Shown here in pieces: positions 28,094 through 37,243 of a DNA stretch of 64,000 nucleotides. Positions within the stretch are counted from its first letter, which is position 1. Each line of letters starts with the position of its first letter. The stretch comes from Chloropicon primus. Its lineage: Eukaryota; Chlorophyta; Chloropicophyceae; Chloropicales; Chloropicaceae. Below the pieces are notes generated by a model that worked only from the letters and a program-made list of their open reading frames with translations, searched no databases and was not told the origin of the DNA. The position numbers and the translations under genes are program-made. Location: positions 62,001 to 126,000 of the forward strand of contig CP060764.1 in NCBI GenBank assembly GCA_023205875.1. The letters are read 5' to 3'.

Positions 28094-29515
28094 CTAGAAG
28101 AGACCACCTCCGCTCTCCATTCTTTCCCTCTCATACTTCTCAAAGTAGTCGTAGATAGTCGTGACGGCCAGAAGGATACCGGTACCGCTTCCGATGGCAC
28201 CCAAAAAGTCAGCAAAGGCCGTGAGGAAACCAATGCAAAGGCCTCCAAAAGCAGCGGCGGTTGGGATGTACCTATCGAGTTCCTTCTTCAAGGAGCTCTC
28301 TCTGTGACCCTGGATGAAGTACTGCTGCTCCTTGAGCTGCCTGGCGACGTCCCTCGAGCTCGATCCCGAGATCTCGATCCAGGTCTTGGAGAACAAGGCG
28401 CAGACCGAGAGCATGAAGGTCAGGTAGAACAGGGCGTGCAGCGGGTTCTCAAACACGTCGCTCAAGTCCCTTGGGGCAGAGATGTAGTAGGCCAAACCTC
28501 CAACTGGTTCCTTGTGGCCGCCGAACTGGGACTCCTCCCACCTTCCAAGGAGCCTCACCAAGAAGTTGCCGCTGAACCTCTTGTAGAGCAACTGGGAAAG
28601 GAAGTAAATGTTGGAAACCAAAGCGGACTGCAAGATGATGGGCATGTTCGAGGTGTAGAACAGCTTGATTGGGTAGTTCCCGCTGTAGCCACGCATGACC
28701 TTGGACTTGATGGGGAGGTCGATCCTGAATCCCTGGAAGTAGATGACCACCATGAAGACCACGATGGTCGCCATCAGGTTCAAGCAGTTGGGCAAGCTGG
28801 CCCTGTAGAAAGCCTCCTTGATGCCCTTGACCTTGTCCTTCCTGGTGAGGGTCAAGTGGAAGAGGGACACCAAAGCGCCCTCGAACTCGGCTCCTCTTCC
28901 CCTGTTGATGGTCTGAGGAGAGAAGGCCTTCCACACGATGCTCTCGCAAATGTTGGTGGCGATGAACAGGGACGTTCCGGATCCGAAGCCGTAGCCCTTA
29001 CCGAGCAAGTCGTCGAGCAAGGAGACGATCACGGTCGCGGAGAAGAGCTGCGCGACGATCAAAAGCGCCCGGACGAGTCCCATCTCGGCGACTGGTCCGT
29101 ACATCCCGCTGAAGACGTAGGCGGTGGCCTGGCCGATGGTGATGAGGTAACCCACAAACTTGTTGGCGTGCTCAAAGAGCTCTCTGTCCTCCTGGACGCT
29201 AGGGTCGTAGTCCATCAGCTTCGAGCCCGAGAGAAGCTGCATGACGAGGCCAGACGTCACAATGGGCCCGATACCGAGCTCCATGCACGTTCCCCTGTTC
29301 GAAGCCATAATGACACGCTGCCAGTAGAATGGATCCGATCCCGCGGTCGAGTAAATGCCGTACAGTGGCAGCTGCGAGCACACGAGGAACACGAACAGGG
29401 CCACTGCGGTGTACAGCAACTTCTCCCTGAAGGGCACCCTCCTCTTGGGTTCCTCCACCTCGGGCAACATGCCCACGAAAGGCTTCACGAGGTCCAATGC
29501 CCTGAAGCCGCTCAT
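28094..29515 (-). CDS. SEC61A: Sec61 alpha subunit, ER protein-conducting channel
   Basis: Pore-forming subunit of the ER translocon, SecY/Sec61 family. 473 residues from the ATG at 29515, starting [20 protein letters not shown], the usual Sec61 alpha N terminus. Ten hydrophobic segments are visible, beginning with [21 protein letters not shown]. Family motifs include the plug-region [20 protein letters not shown], the basic [20 protein letters not shown]-like segment (here [20 protein letters not shown]) and the C-terminal [20 protein letters not shown]. No truncation. Upstream lie two consecutive 5'-UTR introns, each with the shared motif, and a TGACGTG array that could be a stress-response element. 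The frame is open for 24 more codons upstream, but an intron acceptor falls there. Confidence 0.97.
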   Translation of the reverse strand: MSGFRALDLVKPFVGMLPEVEEPKRRVPFREKLLYTAVALFVFLVCSQLPLYGIYSTAGSDPFYWQRVIMASNRGTCMELGIGPIVTSGLVMQLLSGSKLMDYDPSVQEDRELFEHANKFVGYLITIGQATAYVFSGMYGPVAEMGLVRALLIVAQLFSATVIVSLLDDLLGKGYGFGSGTSLFIATNICESIVWKAFSPQTINRGRGAEFEGALVSLFHLTLTRKDKVKGIKEAFYRASLPNCLNLMATIVVFMVVIYFQGFRIDLPIKSKVMRGYSGNYPIKLFYTSNMPIILQSALVSNIYFLSQLLYKRFSGNFLVRLLGRWEESQFGGHKEPVGGLAYYISAPRDLSDVFENPLHALFYLTFMLSVCALFSKTWIEISGSSSRDVARQLKEQQYFIQGHRESSLKKELDRYIPTAAAFGGLCIGFLTAFADFLGAIGSGTGILLAVTTIYDYFEKYERERMESGGGLF

Positions 29516-29566
29516 GACGAACGCACGATGTGATGCCCAAACCTTTTCAATCCGCCACAACAACAA

Positions 29567-29753
29567 CTGCAAACCAAACCAAACCAAACCAAACCCAAAT
29601 CACCAACCAACAGATCACGACGACGAGCTTCCGTTTAGTCTCGCATTCCTCAACCGAGGGCTCGAACGAAAGAGGGCGAGGAGACGAGTCGATCGGCGTA
29701 GCTCTCGTAATCAGCTTCCGCCCTCCTAGGCCGCGGCCGGCCTCGGAACTTAC
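29567..29753 (-). other. Probable 5'-UTR intron (proximal) of SEC61 alpha, carries the shared motif
   Basis: Minus strand: CACCAG then GTAAGT donor after 29754, shared motif at 29649-29695 (58 nt from the donor), a GGTTTGGTTT pyrimidine/G repeat and a TTTGCAG acceptor at 29567, 51 bp before the ATG. Length 187 bp. Confidence 0.7.
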
Positions 29754-29779
29754 CTGGTGTGTCGTCCACGATGATCCAA

Positions 29780-29959
29780 CTGTGCTCGTCGTCGAGGAAG
29801 GAAAACCAAAATCAATTCAGTGGTCCGAAATCCATTAAAAAAGGGGCAAAATCTTCGAGTGAGGGGTCTTTCAAAAGAGCGCGACGAGACGCTTCGATCG
29901 TTGCTACGCGTTTCTGCGTCCCCTCCCGCCTTCCCTCCCCAGTTCCGTCGCAAACTCAC
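29780..29959 (-). other. Probable 5'-UTR intron (distal) of SEC61 alpha, carries the shared motif
   Basis: Minus strand: CCCAG then GTGAGT donor after 29960, shared motif at 29853-29900 (59 nt from the donor), branch-like CCACTGAATTG, a T-rich tract and a GCACAG acceptor at 29780. Length 180 bp. It leaves a 26-nt untranslated exon (29754-29779) between the two introns. Confidence 0.65.
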
Positions 29960-30373
29960 CTGGGTTTTTGTCGATCGATCGAAAAAAGCTCGGTCGGTCC
30001 CCGTTCTCCCCGATTGACGGCGAGGGCGGGGAGCAAAGGGTTTTGTACACGAGGAGAGTAAAACGTGTAAACTTTCGAGTTCAAACCGAAAAAATATCTT
30101 CGTACTACAAATCCCATCTTGGTAGGGGGAGCGCGAAGCAAGTGTACCATTCCATACCATTTTTCTATAACGTTACTTCTCCATAGGATTTGACATCCGA
30201 ATTCGAAGAGCAAGGACATCGGACTTTCGAATAAGAATATCTTTCCATAGGATGATGGATGGATGGATGCGTTACGTTCACGTCACGTCACGTCACGTCA
30301 CGTCACGTTACGTTACGTTACGTTTGGTCCCCTCTCCTTTCCACTCACGTCGCACGTCCTCACGTGTCATGTG
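29960..30373. other. Upstream region of SEC61 alpha / 3' flank of BBS8
   Basis: Contains the presumed SEC61 first exon and promoter, two TCCATAGGAT repeats (30180, 30243) and an ACGTC/ACGTT array. No coding signal with conserved features. Confidence 0.5.
30270..30325. promoter_or_regulatory. Tandem CACGT / TGACGTG array upstream of SEC61 alpha
   Basis: Eleven consecutive ACGT cores at 5-bp spacing (ACGTT, then ACGTC several times, then ACGTT). On the SEC61 strand this reads as about five overlapping TGACGTG sequences. TGACGTG is the core of plant bZIP and unfolded-protein-response elements, and SEC61 is a usual target of that response. A plain pentanucleotide microsatellite is the alternative. 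Confidence 0.4.
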
Positions 30374-32027
30374 TCACAGGAGGGAAAGGATCTTGTCCAG
30401 CTGCTGCAAGAGGTCCTTGGAGTCCTCGTGCTCCGGGAAGGCTTCCAGGGAGTTGTTGGCCATCTCCACGCTCTCCTCGTAGTCCCCGGCATCAAACGCG
30501 ATGAGGGCGGAGTTGTACTTGGGCTCGTGGAGGTGGGGGGCGATGCGCTCGGCGACCTGGAAGTTCGACCTGGCCTGCTCGAAGCTCCCCCTCTTGAGCT
30601 CGAGAACCCCGAGGTTGTTGTACGACTCGGCGTGGTTCGCGTCCACGGAGACTGCGATCTTGAAGGCCTGGTACGCCAGGCCGATGTCCCCGATCGCGAT
30701 GGCAATGTGGCCCACGTTGTACCAGACGTCCGCCATGCCCTCGTCCACGGCGAGGGCGAGGGCCTTCTCGAAGCAGTGGATCGTCATGTCGTACTGGGAC
30801 GAGTAGAAGCAGCACAGGGCGACGTTGTTCCATATCTCGGCGTTGTTGACGCCCATCTGGAGCAGCCTTCGGTAGTAGCGCAGAGCGATCTCCGGCTGGT
30901 CGTTGTAAAAGTGGTCGTTGGCGAGGCAAGCCAGGGCCTCCACGTTCGAGGGCTCCAGCTGGACCACCTGCTTGTACAGCGTGAGGGCCTCCTCGATGTT
31001 GTTGACCGAGTCGTGGCACCTCGACATGCCCAGGATGAGGGAGATGCTGTGCTTGTGCTTCTCCAGGCTCTTCTCGAAGGCTTCCAGAGCCTTGAGGGGC
31101 TGGTCCATCTTCATGTACACCTTGCAGAGGTCCAAAGTCGCGAGAACGGTGCAGCAGTTCTTTTGGGAGCTCAAGAACTGCTTCTCGGCGTCCCGAAACA
31201 TGCCCAGCTGATAGTAGCACTTCCCCAAGCGCTCCTTCCACCACCAGTCCCTGTAGTCGGTCAGCTTCGTGGAGTGGGAGCACAGCTCCAACGCCCTCTT
31301 GGGGTTGTGGTCCACGTACAGCATGTAGTCGCCCAAAGCACGGGCGAGGCCAGGCTTCTTGGCGTACTTTCTGATATCGATCTTGTCCGAGTCTATGAAG
31401 GAGTCCCCGCAGTGCTCCAGCATAGAAGCCGTCCCGAGACGAACGTACCGCCCGCTCCCCGTCACAGGCCTCGCCGTCATCATTCTCCTGCCGCCAGCCG
31501 TCCCCAGGGCCCTCTCCAGGCTCGTCCCCTGCCTCAGTGCCGACGAAGTTGGCCTCGCAAAACCGCTCACCGGTCTCCCCGTGCTGCTCACTGGCCTTCC
31601 CGTCCGAGTCCGGAGCTGTCCCGCGGCCGTGCTCATCCCCGTCGCCGGTCTGTTCATGGACGTGCCCGGCCGAGGCATCTGCGCAATCGCGTTCTCGTCC
31701 AGGAGCTGGTCACCAAGCGTGTCGTCGTCCAACTCAATATCGTCAAGCCAGTCTATCGCCGTCAAAGCTCGGCACTTCAAGTACCAGAAAGACTCGTCAT
31801 AGGGGTTCCTGCCACAAGCCATGGTCCAAAAGTCAGTTCTGCTTCGCAAGACGCCGCCTTTGGCCTCGATACACTCAGTCAAGGCCAAGGACACCTCAGG
31901 CCCCCTCGTCTCTTGTTGTTGTTTGGGTTGGCCCTCCTTACCTGTGCAAGTTCTCCGTGCATATCTCCACGCACTCTTGGTACTTCCTTCGCCTGTACTT
32001 GCTTTGGGCGAGCCAAAGAGGATCCAT
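30374..32027 (-). CDS. BBS8: BBSome subunit BBS8 / TTC8, two exons
   Basis: TPR subunit of the BBSome, the ciliary membrane-cargo adaptor. Exon 1 is 32027-31942 (MDPLWLAQSKYRRRKYQECV...) and exon 2 31808-30374, with a 133-bp intron (GTAAGG...GTGGCAG, branch-like AACTGACTTTT). The join restores an Arg codon and gives 506 residues, the usual BBS8 size. Diagnostic stretches: LLDENAIAQMPRPGTSMNRP, a string of GRPVS/ARPVT repeats, YVRLGTASML, DWWWKERLGKCYYQLGMF, then eight or so TPRs including DQPEIALRYYRRLLQMGVNN, YDMTIHCFEKALALA and HAESYNNLGVLELKRG. The match to animal and Chlamydomonas BBS8 is strong throughout. The gene implies that the organism builds a cilium or retains part of the machinery. 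No TGTAA was seen near its stop. Confidence 0.95.
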
Positions 32028-32530
32028 GCCGCCCACCCTCACCCTCACCCTCACCCTCACCCCTCTCTCCTCTTCTCTTCCCTTGGAACACCGGACCAAC
32101 AGAAAAAGCACAGACCTTGTGTTAGTTCACCTGCTCTCGCAACCTCCCCTTCTTGGTATCCTTCTCAACCGAGTGGTCCATCGAAAGAGGAAGAGGTCCT
32201 CTTTCCAAAGATCCCATCTTTTCCTATCCCCTCCCCCCCCTGCCCCTTCTCCCTCCTCCCTTTCCTTCCAGACTCACCCCCTCCTCCTCCTCCTCCGCCT
32301 CCGTGCTTCCACCGTTTGAATCCAGAGACGAGCCGAGCGGCAGGCAGCAGAGCGGCGAGGAGGGCGGCGACGACGACGGCGAGGACGGCGACGAGGAGGG
32401 CGGAGGGACGCCGTGACCATCGCATCATTCCTCTCTCTCTCCGTTGGAAGGAGTTCTGTCCACGGAAGACCCACCAACGGAGAAGGGAGAGAGAGAGAGG
32501 GAGGCGATGAGGATGGATGGATGAGGATGG
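32028..32530. other. Divergent intergenic region between BBS8 and ATG10
   Basis: Shared upstream region. Contains CCCTCA repeats (32034-32063), (CTC)n and (GAC/GAG)n tracts near 32280 and 32370, and short GGATGGAT repeats just before the ATG10 ATG. A weak, partial version of the shared motif may lie around 32177-32222. No coding signal. Confidence 0.45.
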
Positions 32531-33370
32531 ATGGAGGGTGTAGAGCAGAGGATGGAGGGGAGGAGAGAGGTTGTGGTGACGGAGGAGGAGTGGCCGAATG
32601 CAGCGGTCGCTTTCGCAAGGGCATGGTCAGTCTTGCTTGGGAAGGGGGGAGGAATGGCGGGAGGGAGAGGGGGTTCGGCACTATTGAAGTCAGCAGGGAG
32701 GTGGGAGGTGAGGGGTTCCAGAACGCTTGGTGGAGAGGTCCAGTACCTTTGTCTTGAGAGGGTGGCCGTTGCAGTGGGCGAGGACTCGAGGGGTGAGGGG
32801 ATTGGGGAGGGATCCACGGGTGTTGAGCTTTGGGAGGTGGAAGAAAGTGACGACGACGAGGAGGCGCTTGCTGGTCCCACCACCCTCCAACCACCGGCAA
32901 GCCGCGACTCTGGAACAGGTGTCGTGCACCTGTACGACTTTCACGTGGTGCACAACCCGAGCTACCAAGTTCCAGAGGTGTTCTTCTTCGGGAGGTGTGG
33001 AAGGGACGGGCGGGTCCTCAATTTTGAGGAGGTTGCTCGGGACTTTTCCCTGCACGCTCCGTACTCGCAGGAAGACCTCTCCTCGGTGTTTGTGCCGAAA
33101 GAGCACCCCCTCCTCCTCCTTCCTTGGTACGGAACCCACCTTTGCGAGACACCGGGCCTCCTCAGAGCGATGCTCGCGCCCAGGGAGGGTGGCTGCGGGC
33201 TCCACCTTGAGCCTGAACTGAGGTACATGGTCTCGTGGTGGAGCGCGATCGGGAAGCATTTCGGGCTGGGGCTGCCCCTGGAGCTGGTCAAGGACTCCTT
33301 GGCGAGCCAGCAGGATGTGGTGCGGGAAAAATCCGTTACGAGAGCGGAGCGTGCTGATATAAATCCTTAA
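32531..33370 (+). CDS. ATG10: Autophagy E2-like conjugating enzyme ATG10
   Basis: E2-like enzyme that joins ATG12 to ATG5 in autophagosome formation. 279 residues from the ATG at 32531. After a helical start (TEEEWPNAAVAFARAW) there is a Gly-rich insert and an acidic loop (about 95-125). The conserved core then follows: YDFHVVHNPSYQVPEVFFFG (135-154), HPLLLLPWYGTHLCETPGLL with the catalytic cysteine at about 205, and YMVSWWSAIGKHFGLGLPLE (222-241). Spacing matches ATG10 rather than ATG3. The Gly-rich stretch around residues 35-55 is unlike relatives and begins with GTCAGT in the DNA, so an in-frame intron there (about 32626-32698) is possible. It is convergent with eIF3b, whose stop is only 20 bp away. 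TGTAA lies at 33371-33375, directly after the stop. Confidence 0.85.
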   Translation: MEGVEQRMEGRREVVVTEEEWPNAAVAFARAWSVLLGKGGGMAGGRGGSALLKSAGRWEVRGSRTLGGEVQYLCLERVAVAVGEDSRGEGIGEGSTGVELWEVEESDDDEEALAGPTTLQPPASRDSGTGVVHLYDFHVVHNPSYQVPEVFFFGRCGRDGRVLNFEEVARDFSLHAPYSQEDLSSVFVPKEHPLLLLPWYGTHLCETPGLLRAMLAPREGGCGLHLEPELRYMVSWWSAIGKHFGLGLPLELVKDSLASQQDVVREKSVTRAERADINP

Positions 33371-33390
33371 TGTAATACAATTTTCACTCT

Positions 33391-35523
33391 TTAATGGATT
33401 TTCTCCTGCTTTACGCTCAAGACTTCCTCGACCTCGACCTCCTCGATCTCATACTGTTGGTCGGCCTCAACATATCCAGAAAGACCCAAGAGTCTCCTGT
33501 GCTCCGCCTCGATCGCGGCGAACGCCTTCCGCTTCTTGTCGAGGAACTCCTTCCAGTCGCTCTCCATCTTCTCCCGCTCGGCAATCTTCTCCTTGTCCGC
33601 CCGGCTCTTGAGGCTCTCGTCCTCTTCCTCGAACTTCTTGGAGAACTTCTTCAAGTTCTTCATCAACTCGGCCTCCTTCTCCTCCCCCAGCTCCACCTTC
33701 TGCCTTGGCCTCCACAAGAACTGGAAGAAGCGATCCCGGTTCACCTTGTAAAGCTGCTGGCCCAGGAAGGACCACACGATGTACCCGTTCTCCATCTGGT
33801 GCACAGAGGTGACAGAGGTAGCCACGTACCTTCCGGTGGGATCCCAATCCACGTTGGTGCACATGAAGTGCTCGTTGATTGCCATGGTGTCCATGTCATT
33901 GACGTTGAAGAACTCGAGCTGCCCGTTGAGGCCCTTGAGACCAGCGATGATGAGGAACTTTCCTTGCGGGGACCAGTGCAAAGAGGTGACCGGCCTTCCG
34001 TGAAGGGTTCCGAGGTGCTTGATCTGCTTGGAGTCCTTCATGGTGTAGAAGCTGACGTCGGGCCTCGCGCCGTCCCCGTGGACCACCGCGAACCTGTGGC
34101 CCTTTGGCTCCCAGGCGAAAGAGACAATCTTCTCCTGCTTGTTCTGCAACTCGAGAACCTCCATGGGGATGTTCCTCTCCTTCACCCTGAAGAACTCAAA
34201 GCCGTTGTAAGAGCTCTTCTTGGTCTTGGTGAACCTCGCGACCTGGAGGGCCAAGTAGCTTCCATCGGGGTGCCAGTGAACCGTCACGTCCTTCACGCTA
34301 AACAAGTTCTTTGACTTGACCTCCTCCCTGCTTGGAATTCTCACCAAAGAAACCCTCGCCGGCTGGTTGCCGCTGTTCGCCTCTCCTTGGTAGACGCACA
34401 TGAGAGCCTCCTTGGGCGACCAGTGGAAGTCGACAATGTTCTCCATCTGCAGGCTCTTCTTGTCCAAGAGGTTCATGTCTGGCGTCTCGTAGATGCTAAT
34501 CATAGTCTTCCCCGATTTGTTTCTCGCCAACCTAGCAAAGTACTTGTCGTCGTTGCCCTGGCACCACTTGAAGAGCGGCCACTGCAGCGCCCCCTCTCCC
34601 CCCTGGGGCCTGTTCTCCCCGCCGCTAACCATGAAGTCGTCGAGCTTCCCTTGGAAACTCCTCAGGGTCTGCCCCGATTTCAAGTCCGAGACGTTGAACA
34701 CGGCCATGGGTGCTTCCCTTGGGTTGGGGGACTCCTGGCTACTGTAACTCACCAGGTACTTCTCGCACGGGGAGAAGTCGATGAGCTGGACCTTGGAGTG
34801 ACCAAACCTCTGTATTCTCGAGAACTCTTCCCCACCCCACACCTGGGCACCTTGCCTGTGCACCGTCGCCAGCATGGTTCCGCAGGGAGACCACTGCACG
34901 TAAGACTCCGTCCAAAAGCTCCTCGAGTACACCTGTTCCGAAGTGCCGGTCTTCGGGTCGTTCCAGTGGATCTCCGTCATGTCCTGGTACCTCACCGCGA
35001 ACTGGTCCCTTCCCCTCGGGTCGAGCATGTATTCATACAAGTTGTCCTTCCTCACAAAGTCTTTCAGCTCGGGCTCCTTATACGACTCGGTGGTGGAGGA
35101 CAAGTCCTCCACCTCCTTGAGCAAATTCGTCTTGAACGTGTGGTTCTTGTCAAGCTTGTACCCATCCGCCTGCTGCCTCGCTATCTTGGCCTGATCCGGT
35201 GTCGCGAACTCGATGAAAGCAAAACCTTTCGTCTTCTTTGTGCTCTCGTCCACCGGCATGTACAACCCATCCTCGTGAACCTCGCCAATCTGGCCGAAGA
35301 TCTTCTTCAACACGTTCAGGAGCTTTTCGTACTTCTCCATCCCGACAACCGGCAAGTTATCCACGACGACGACGCAAGAGAATCCAGTGTCCCTCTGAAG
35401 TTCTTCCACGTTGAACTCCTCTTCGTCTTCGCTCGGCACGCCATAGTCATCGTTCTCGTCAGGAAGCTGCACCTCGTCTATGGTGAACCCATCCCAGGGC
35501 CAACCCGTCCTCACGTCCTCCAT
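33391..35523 (-). CDS. EIF3B: Eukaryotic translation initiation factor 3 subunit B
   Basis: Scaffold subunit of eIF3, which assembles the 43S pre-initiation complex. 710 residues from the ATG at 35523. An acidic N terminus (1-45) precedes an RRM (about 48-130, with VVVVDNLPVVG and KGFAFIEFATPDQA). WD40-like eIF2A blades fill 185-600, with YVQWSPCGTMLATVHRQGAQ, LIDFSPCEKYLVSYSS, VDFHWSPKEALMCVYQGEAN and LHWSPQGKFLIIAGLKGLNG. The C-terminal helical region (600-700, FFQFLWRPRQKVELGEEKEA) binds other eIF3 subunits. Length matches plant and animal eIF3b. A CT tract (GA on the coding strand) at 35549-35581 lies in the 5' UTR. Its 3' end almost abuts ATG10, so the two mature transcripts probably overlap in antisense. 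Confidence 0.96.
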   Translation of the reverse strand: MEDVRTGWPWDGFTIDEVQLPDENDDYGVPSEDEEEFNVEELQRDTGFSCVVVVDNLPVVGMEKYEKLLNVLKKIFGQIGEVHEDGLYMPVDESTKKTKGFAFIEFATPDQAKIARQQADGYKLDKNHTFKTNLLKEVEDLSSTTESYKEPELKDFVRKDNLYEYMLDPRGRDQFAVRYQDMTEIHWNDPKTGTSEQVYSRSFWTESYVQWSPCGTMLATVHRQGAQVWGGEEFSRIQRFGHSKVQLIDFSPCEKYLVSYSSQESPNPREAPMAVFNVSDLKSGQTLRSFQGKLDDFMVSGGENRPQGGEGALQWPLFKWCQGNDDKYFARLARNKSGKTMISIYETPDMNLLDKKSLQMENIVDFHWSPKEALMCVYQGEANSGNQPARVSLVRIPSREEVKSKNLFSVKDVTVHWHPDGSYLALQVARFTKTKKSSYNGFEFFRVKERNIPMEVLELQNKQEKIVSFAWEPKGHRFAVVHGDGARPDVSFYTMKDSKQIKHLGTLHGRPVTSLHWSPQGKFLIIAGLKGLNGQLEFFNVNDMDTMAINEHFMCTNVDWDPTGRYVATSVTSVHQMENGYIVWSFLGQQLYKVNRDRFFQFLWRPRQKVELGEEKEAELMKNLKKFSKKFEEEDESLKSRADKEKIAEREKMESDWKEFLDKKRKAFAAIEAEHRRLLGLSGYVEADQQYEIEEVEVEEVLSVKQEKIH

Positions 35524-35544
35524 TCTCCTCGCCTCTCGCCTTTA

Positions 35545-35548
<4 letters not shown>

Positions 35549-35581
<33 letters not shown>
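35549..35581. repeat. (CT)n microsatellite in the eIF3b 5' UTR
   Basis: About sixteen CT units, reading GA on the eIF3b coding strand, 26 bp before its ATG. Confidence 0.9.
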
Positions 35582-35582
<1 letters not shown>

Positions 35583-35705
35583 TCGATCGCCCGCCGATCG
35601 CGAAAAACCTCGCTCCCCCCTCCGCTCAGCCGCCGCCGGTCGACCGACGATCCACGTTACTTGAACTGGAAATTGAAAATGAAACGCAAATTCCTTCAAT
35701 AACGT

Positions 35706-35713
35706 TATATATA
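35706..35713 (-). promoter_or_regulatory. Candidate TATA box for eIF3b
   Basis: TATATATA in otherwise G/C-rich sequence, about 180 bp upstream of the eIF3b ATG on the same strand. Position fits a core promoter with a 5' UTR of about 150 nt, but no start-site evidence exists. Confidence 0.3.
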
Positions 35714-36160
35714 GTCCATTTTGGAACAGGGAGGACGCGAGCGAGGCAGGGAGGCCTGCGGACGAGCGGGGTTCCCTTTCGTTGCCCAATAGGGATGACG
35801 GCCACGGCGCCCGTGACCGCCATGGTGTGTGAATTGCATTGCCGCAAGACACCGTCATTTTCATTGCCTTGGCATCGCACGGGATCGACACTTTGCTTGG
35901 TGGCCGGAGGGGGCACGCGTCCCATGGACACGATGGAGTGCGGGAGGGGGCGTTACGGAAGGGTTGGTGGTTGGTGACGGGTGGGATGGGTGTGTTCTCT
36001 TCCTCCTTGCCTTTCCAAAGAGCCTCTTTCAGGCAGAAGGCGTCATCACCTTCCCTGGCATCACTTTTGATCGGGTTACAAGGTTTGCTTAACTTAGGCG
36101 GCTTTGCTTGGAGTCTCCTTCTCACCCCCCGTCCTCCCCTCCCTGCTCGCACGCGGGCTG

Positions 36161-37243
36161 CTACTTGGGCACCCCCACCGTCGTCGTCGTGCCATCGGCG
36201 TCCTGCGCCGAGGAGGCGGTGGAGGGTCTGGAGGGCGGCAGGGACGAGAAAGGTTTGCTTCGCAGCTTCGCTTTCATTTTCGATATCTCTTGCGTGATCT
36301 CTTCCGAGTACTCCTGCGTGTTCAGCCGACGTATCCTGCAGCGCTCCTTCATGGCGTCCACCTTGTTGATCATCTCCGTCCTGGCGTGATGCATCAGGCC
36401 GTCCACGGCGGGCCGGAAGTTCACGTGGCTCGAAGGGGCAGCCCCCTGGTGCATGTTCTCGATGGTGTTCTTGATTCGCTCCACCTCGTTGCTGAGCTGG
36501 GTGTCTTCCCTCAGCAGGAGCTTGGCCTTTTCCATCTCGATCTCTCGCTCGATTTGCGCCTCGACCTCCATCTCTATCTTCCTCACCCGGTCGTTCTCGG
36601 CGGCTTCGCTCTCGTCGCCGTCGAGGACCCGCCTCCGGTCGGAGAAGGAGAAGAGCTTCGTGTCCTGGCCCAGGAGCACAGAGGACTTCACCCGTTTGCC
36701 ATCCACCTCGATCAAATTCGGAAGGGATTGGAGCCTCCCGAACATCTCCTCTTCGTCGCCCTCTTCTTCCGAGCACGGGTTGCCCTTCAGCATCAAAAAC
36801 TGCAGAGACCCCGGGAGCTCGCTCGCGGCGACCTCTCCTATCTGGTTGTGCGACACGTCCAGCACCCGCAAGCCTTGCAAGTCTTGGAGACCGGCCAAGG
36901 TCTCGATCTTGTTGTGGGACGCACAAAGAAACCGCAGAGCGGTGAGCCGACTGGAGAACTCTAGCGACTTGAGGCAGTTGTGCTGCAGGTAAAGGTTGGT
37001 GACTGCCTTGAACTCTGCAAGGGCTCCTTCTGCCACTACTCCTATCCGCTGTCTGTCCAAGTTCAGGTGTGATATCTGCGAGGCGTCGACATTCTCCACG
37101 TTCTGTCGACCCAAGATGACCTCAAGCGTCTCCGTCGTCAGCTCCACCTCCGCCTCGCTCGCGTCCTCCCCCTCTTCCACTTCTCCCACCACCTCTTCCA
37201 CTTCTTCCACTTCTCCCACCTCTTCCACTTGGAACTCAACCAT
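36161..37243 (-). CDS. Leucine-rich repeat protein, LRRC46-like
   Basis: 360 residues from the ATG at 37243; further upstream the frame has no ATG. Residues 1-40 are almost all Glu/Val repeats (VEEVGEVEEVEEVV). SDS22-type LRRs span about 60-170: ISHLNLDRQRIG, VTNLYLQHNCLKSLEF, LRFLCASHNKIETL, LRVLDVSHNQIGEV, LQFLMLKGNPCSEEE, capped by LQSLPNLIEVDGKRV. A helical coiled-coil region follows (about 210-330). The LRR order and cap resemble LRRC46, a sperm-flagellum protein family, but SDS22-like LRRs are common and the assignment is tentative. With BBS8 4 kb away it is a reasonable ciliary candidate. Confidence 0.75.
   Translation of the reverse strand: MVEFQVEEVGEVEEVEEVVGEVEEGEDASEAEVELTTETLEVILGRQNVENVDASQISHLNLDRQRIGVVAEGALAEFKAVTNLYLQHNCLKSLEFSSRLTALRFLCASHNKIETLAGLQDLQGLRVLDVSHNQIGEVAASELPGSLQFLMLKGNPCSEEEGDEEEMFGRLQSLPNLIEVDGKRVKSSVLLGQDTKLFSFSDRRRVLDGDESEAAENDRVRKIEMEVEAQIEREIEMEKAKLLLREDTQLSNEVERIKNTIENMHQGAAPSSHVNFRPAVDGLMHHARTEMINKVDAMKERCRIRRLNTQEYSEEITQEISKMKAKLRSKPFSSLPPSRPSTASSAQDADGTTTTVGVPK

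Larger units (their letters stand above)
35524..36160. other. Intergenic region upstream of eIF3b
   Basis: Contains the (CT)n tract next to the eIF3b start, a TATATATA candidate at 35706-35713 and G/C-rich sequence down to the stop of the LRR gene. No coding signal. Confidence 0.5.

Noticed and set aside
29750-30160. 136-codon frame upstream of SEC61 on the same strand
   Set aside because: Crossed by two good splice donors and two acceptors and has no conserved features; it reads through the 5'-UTR introns.
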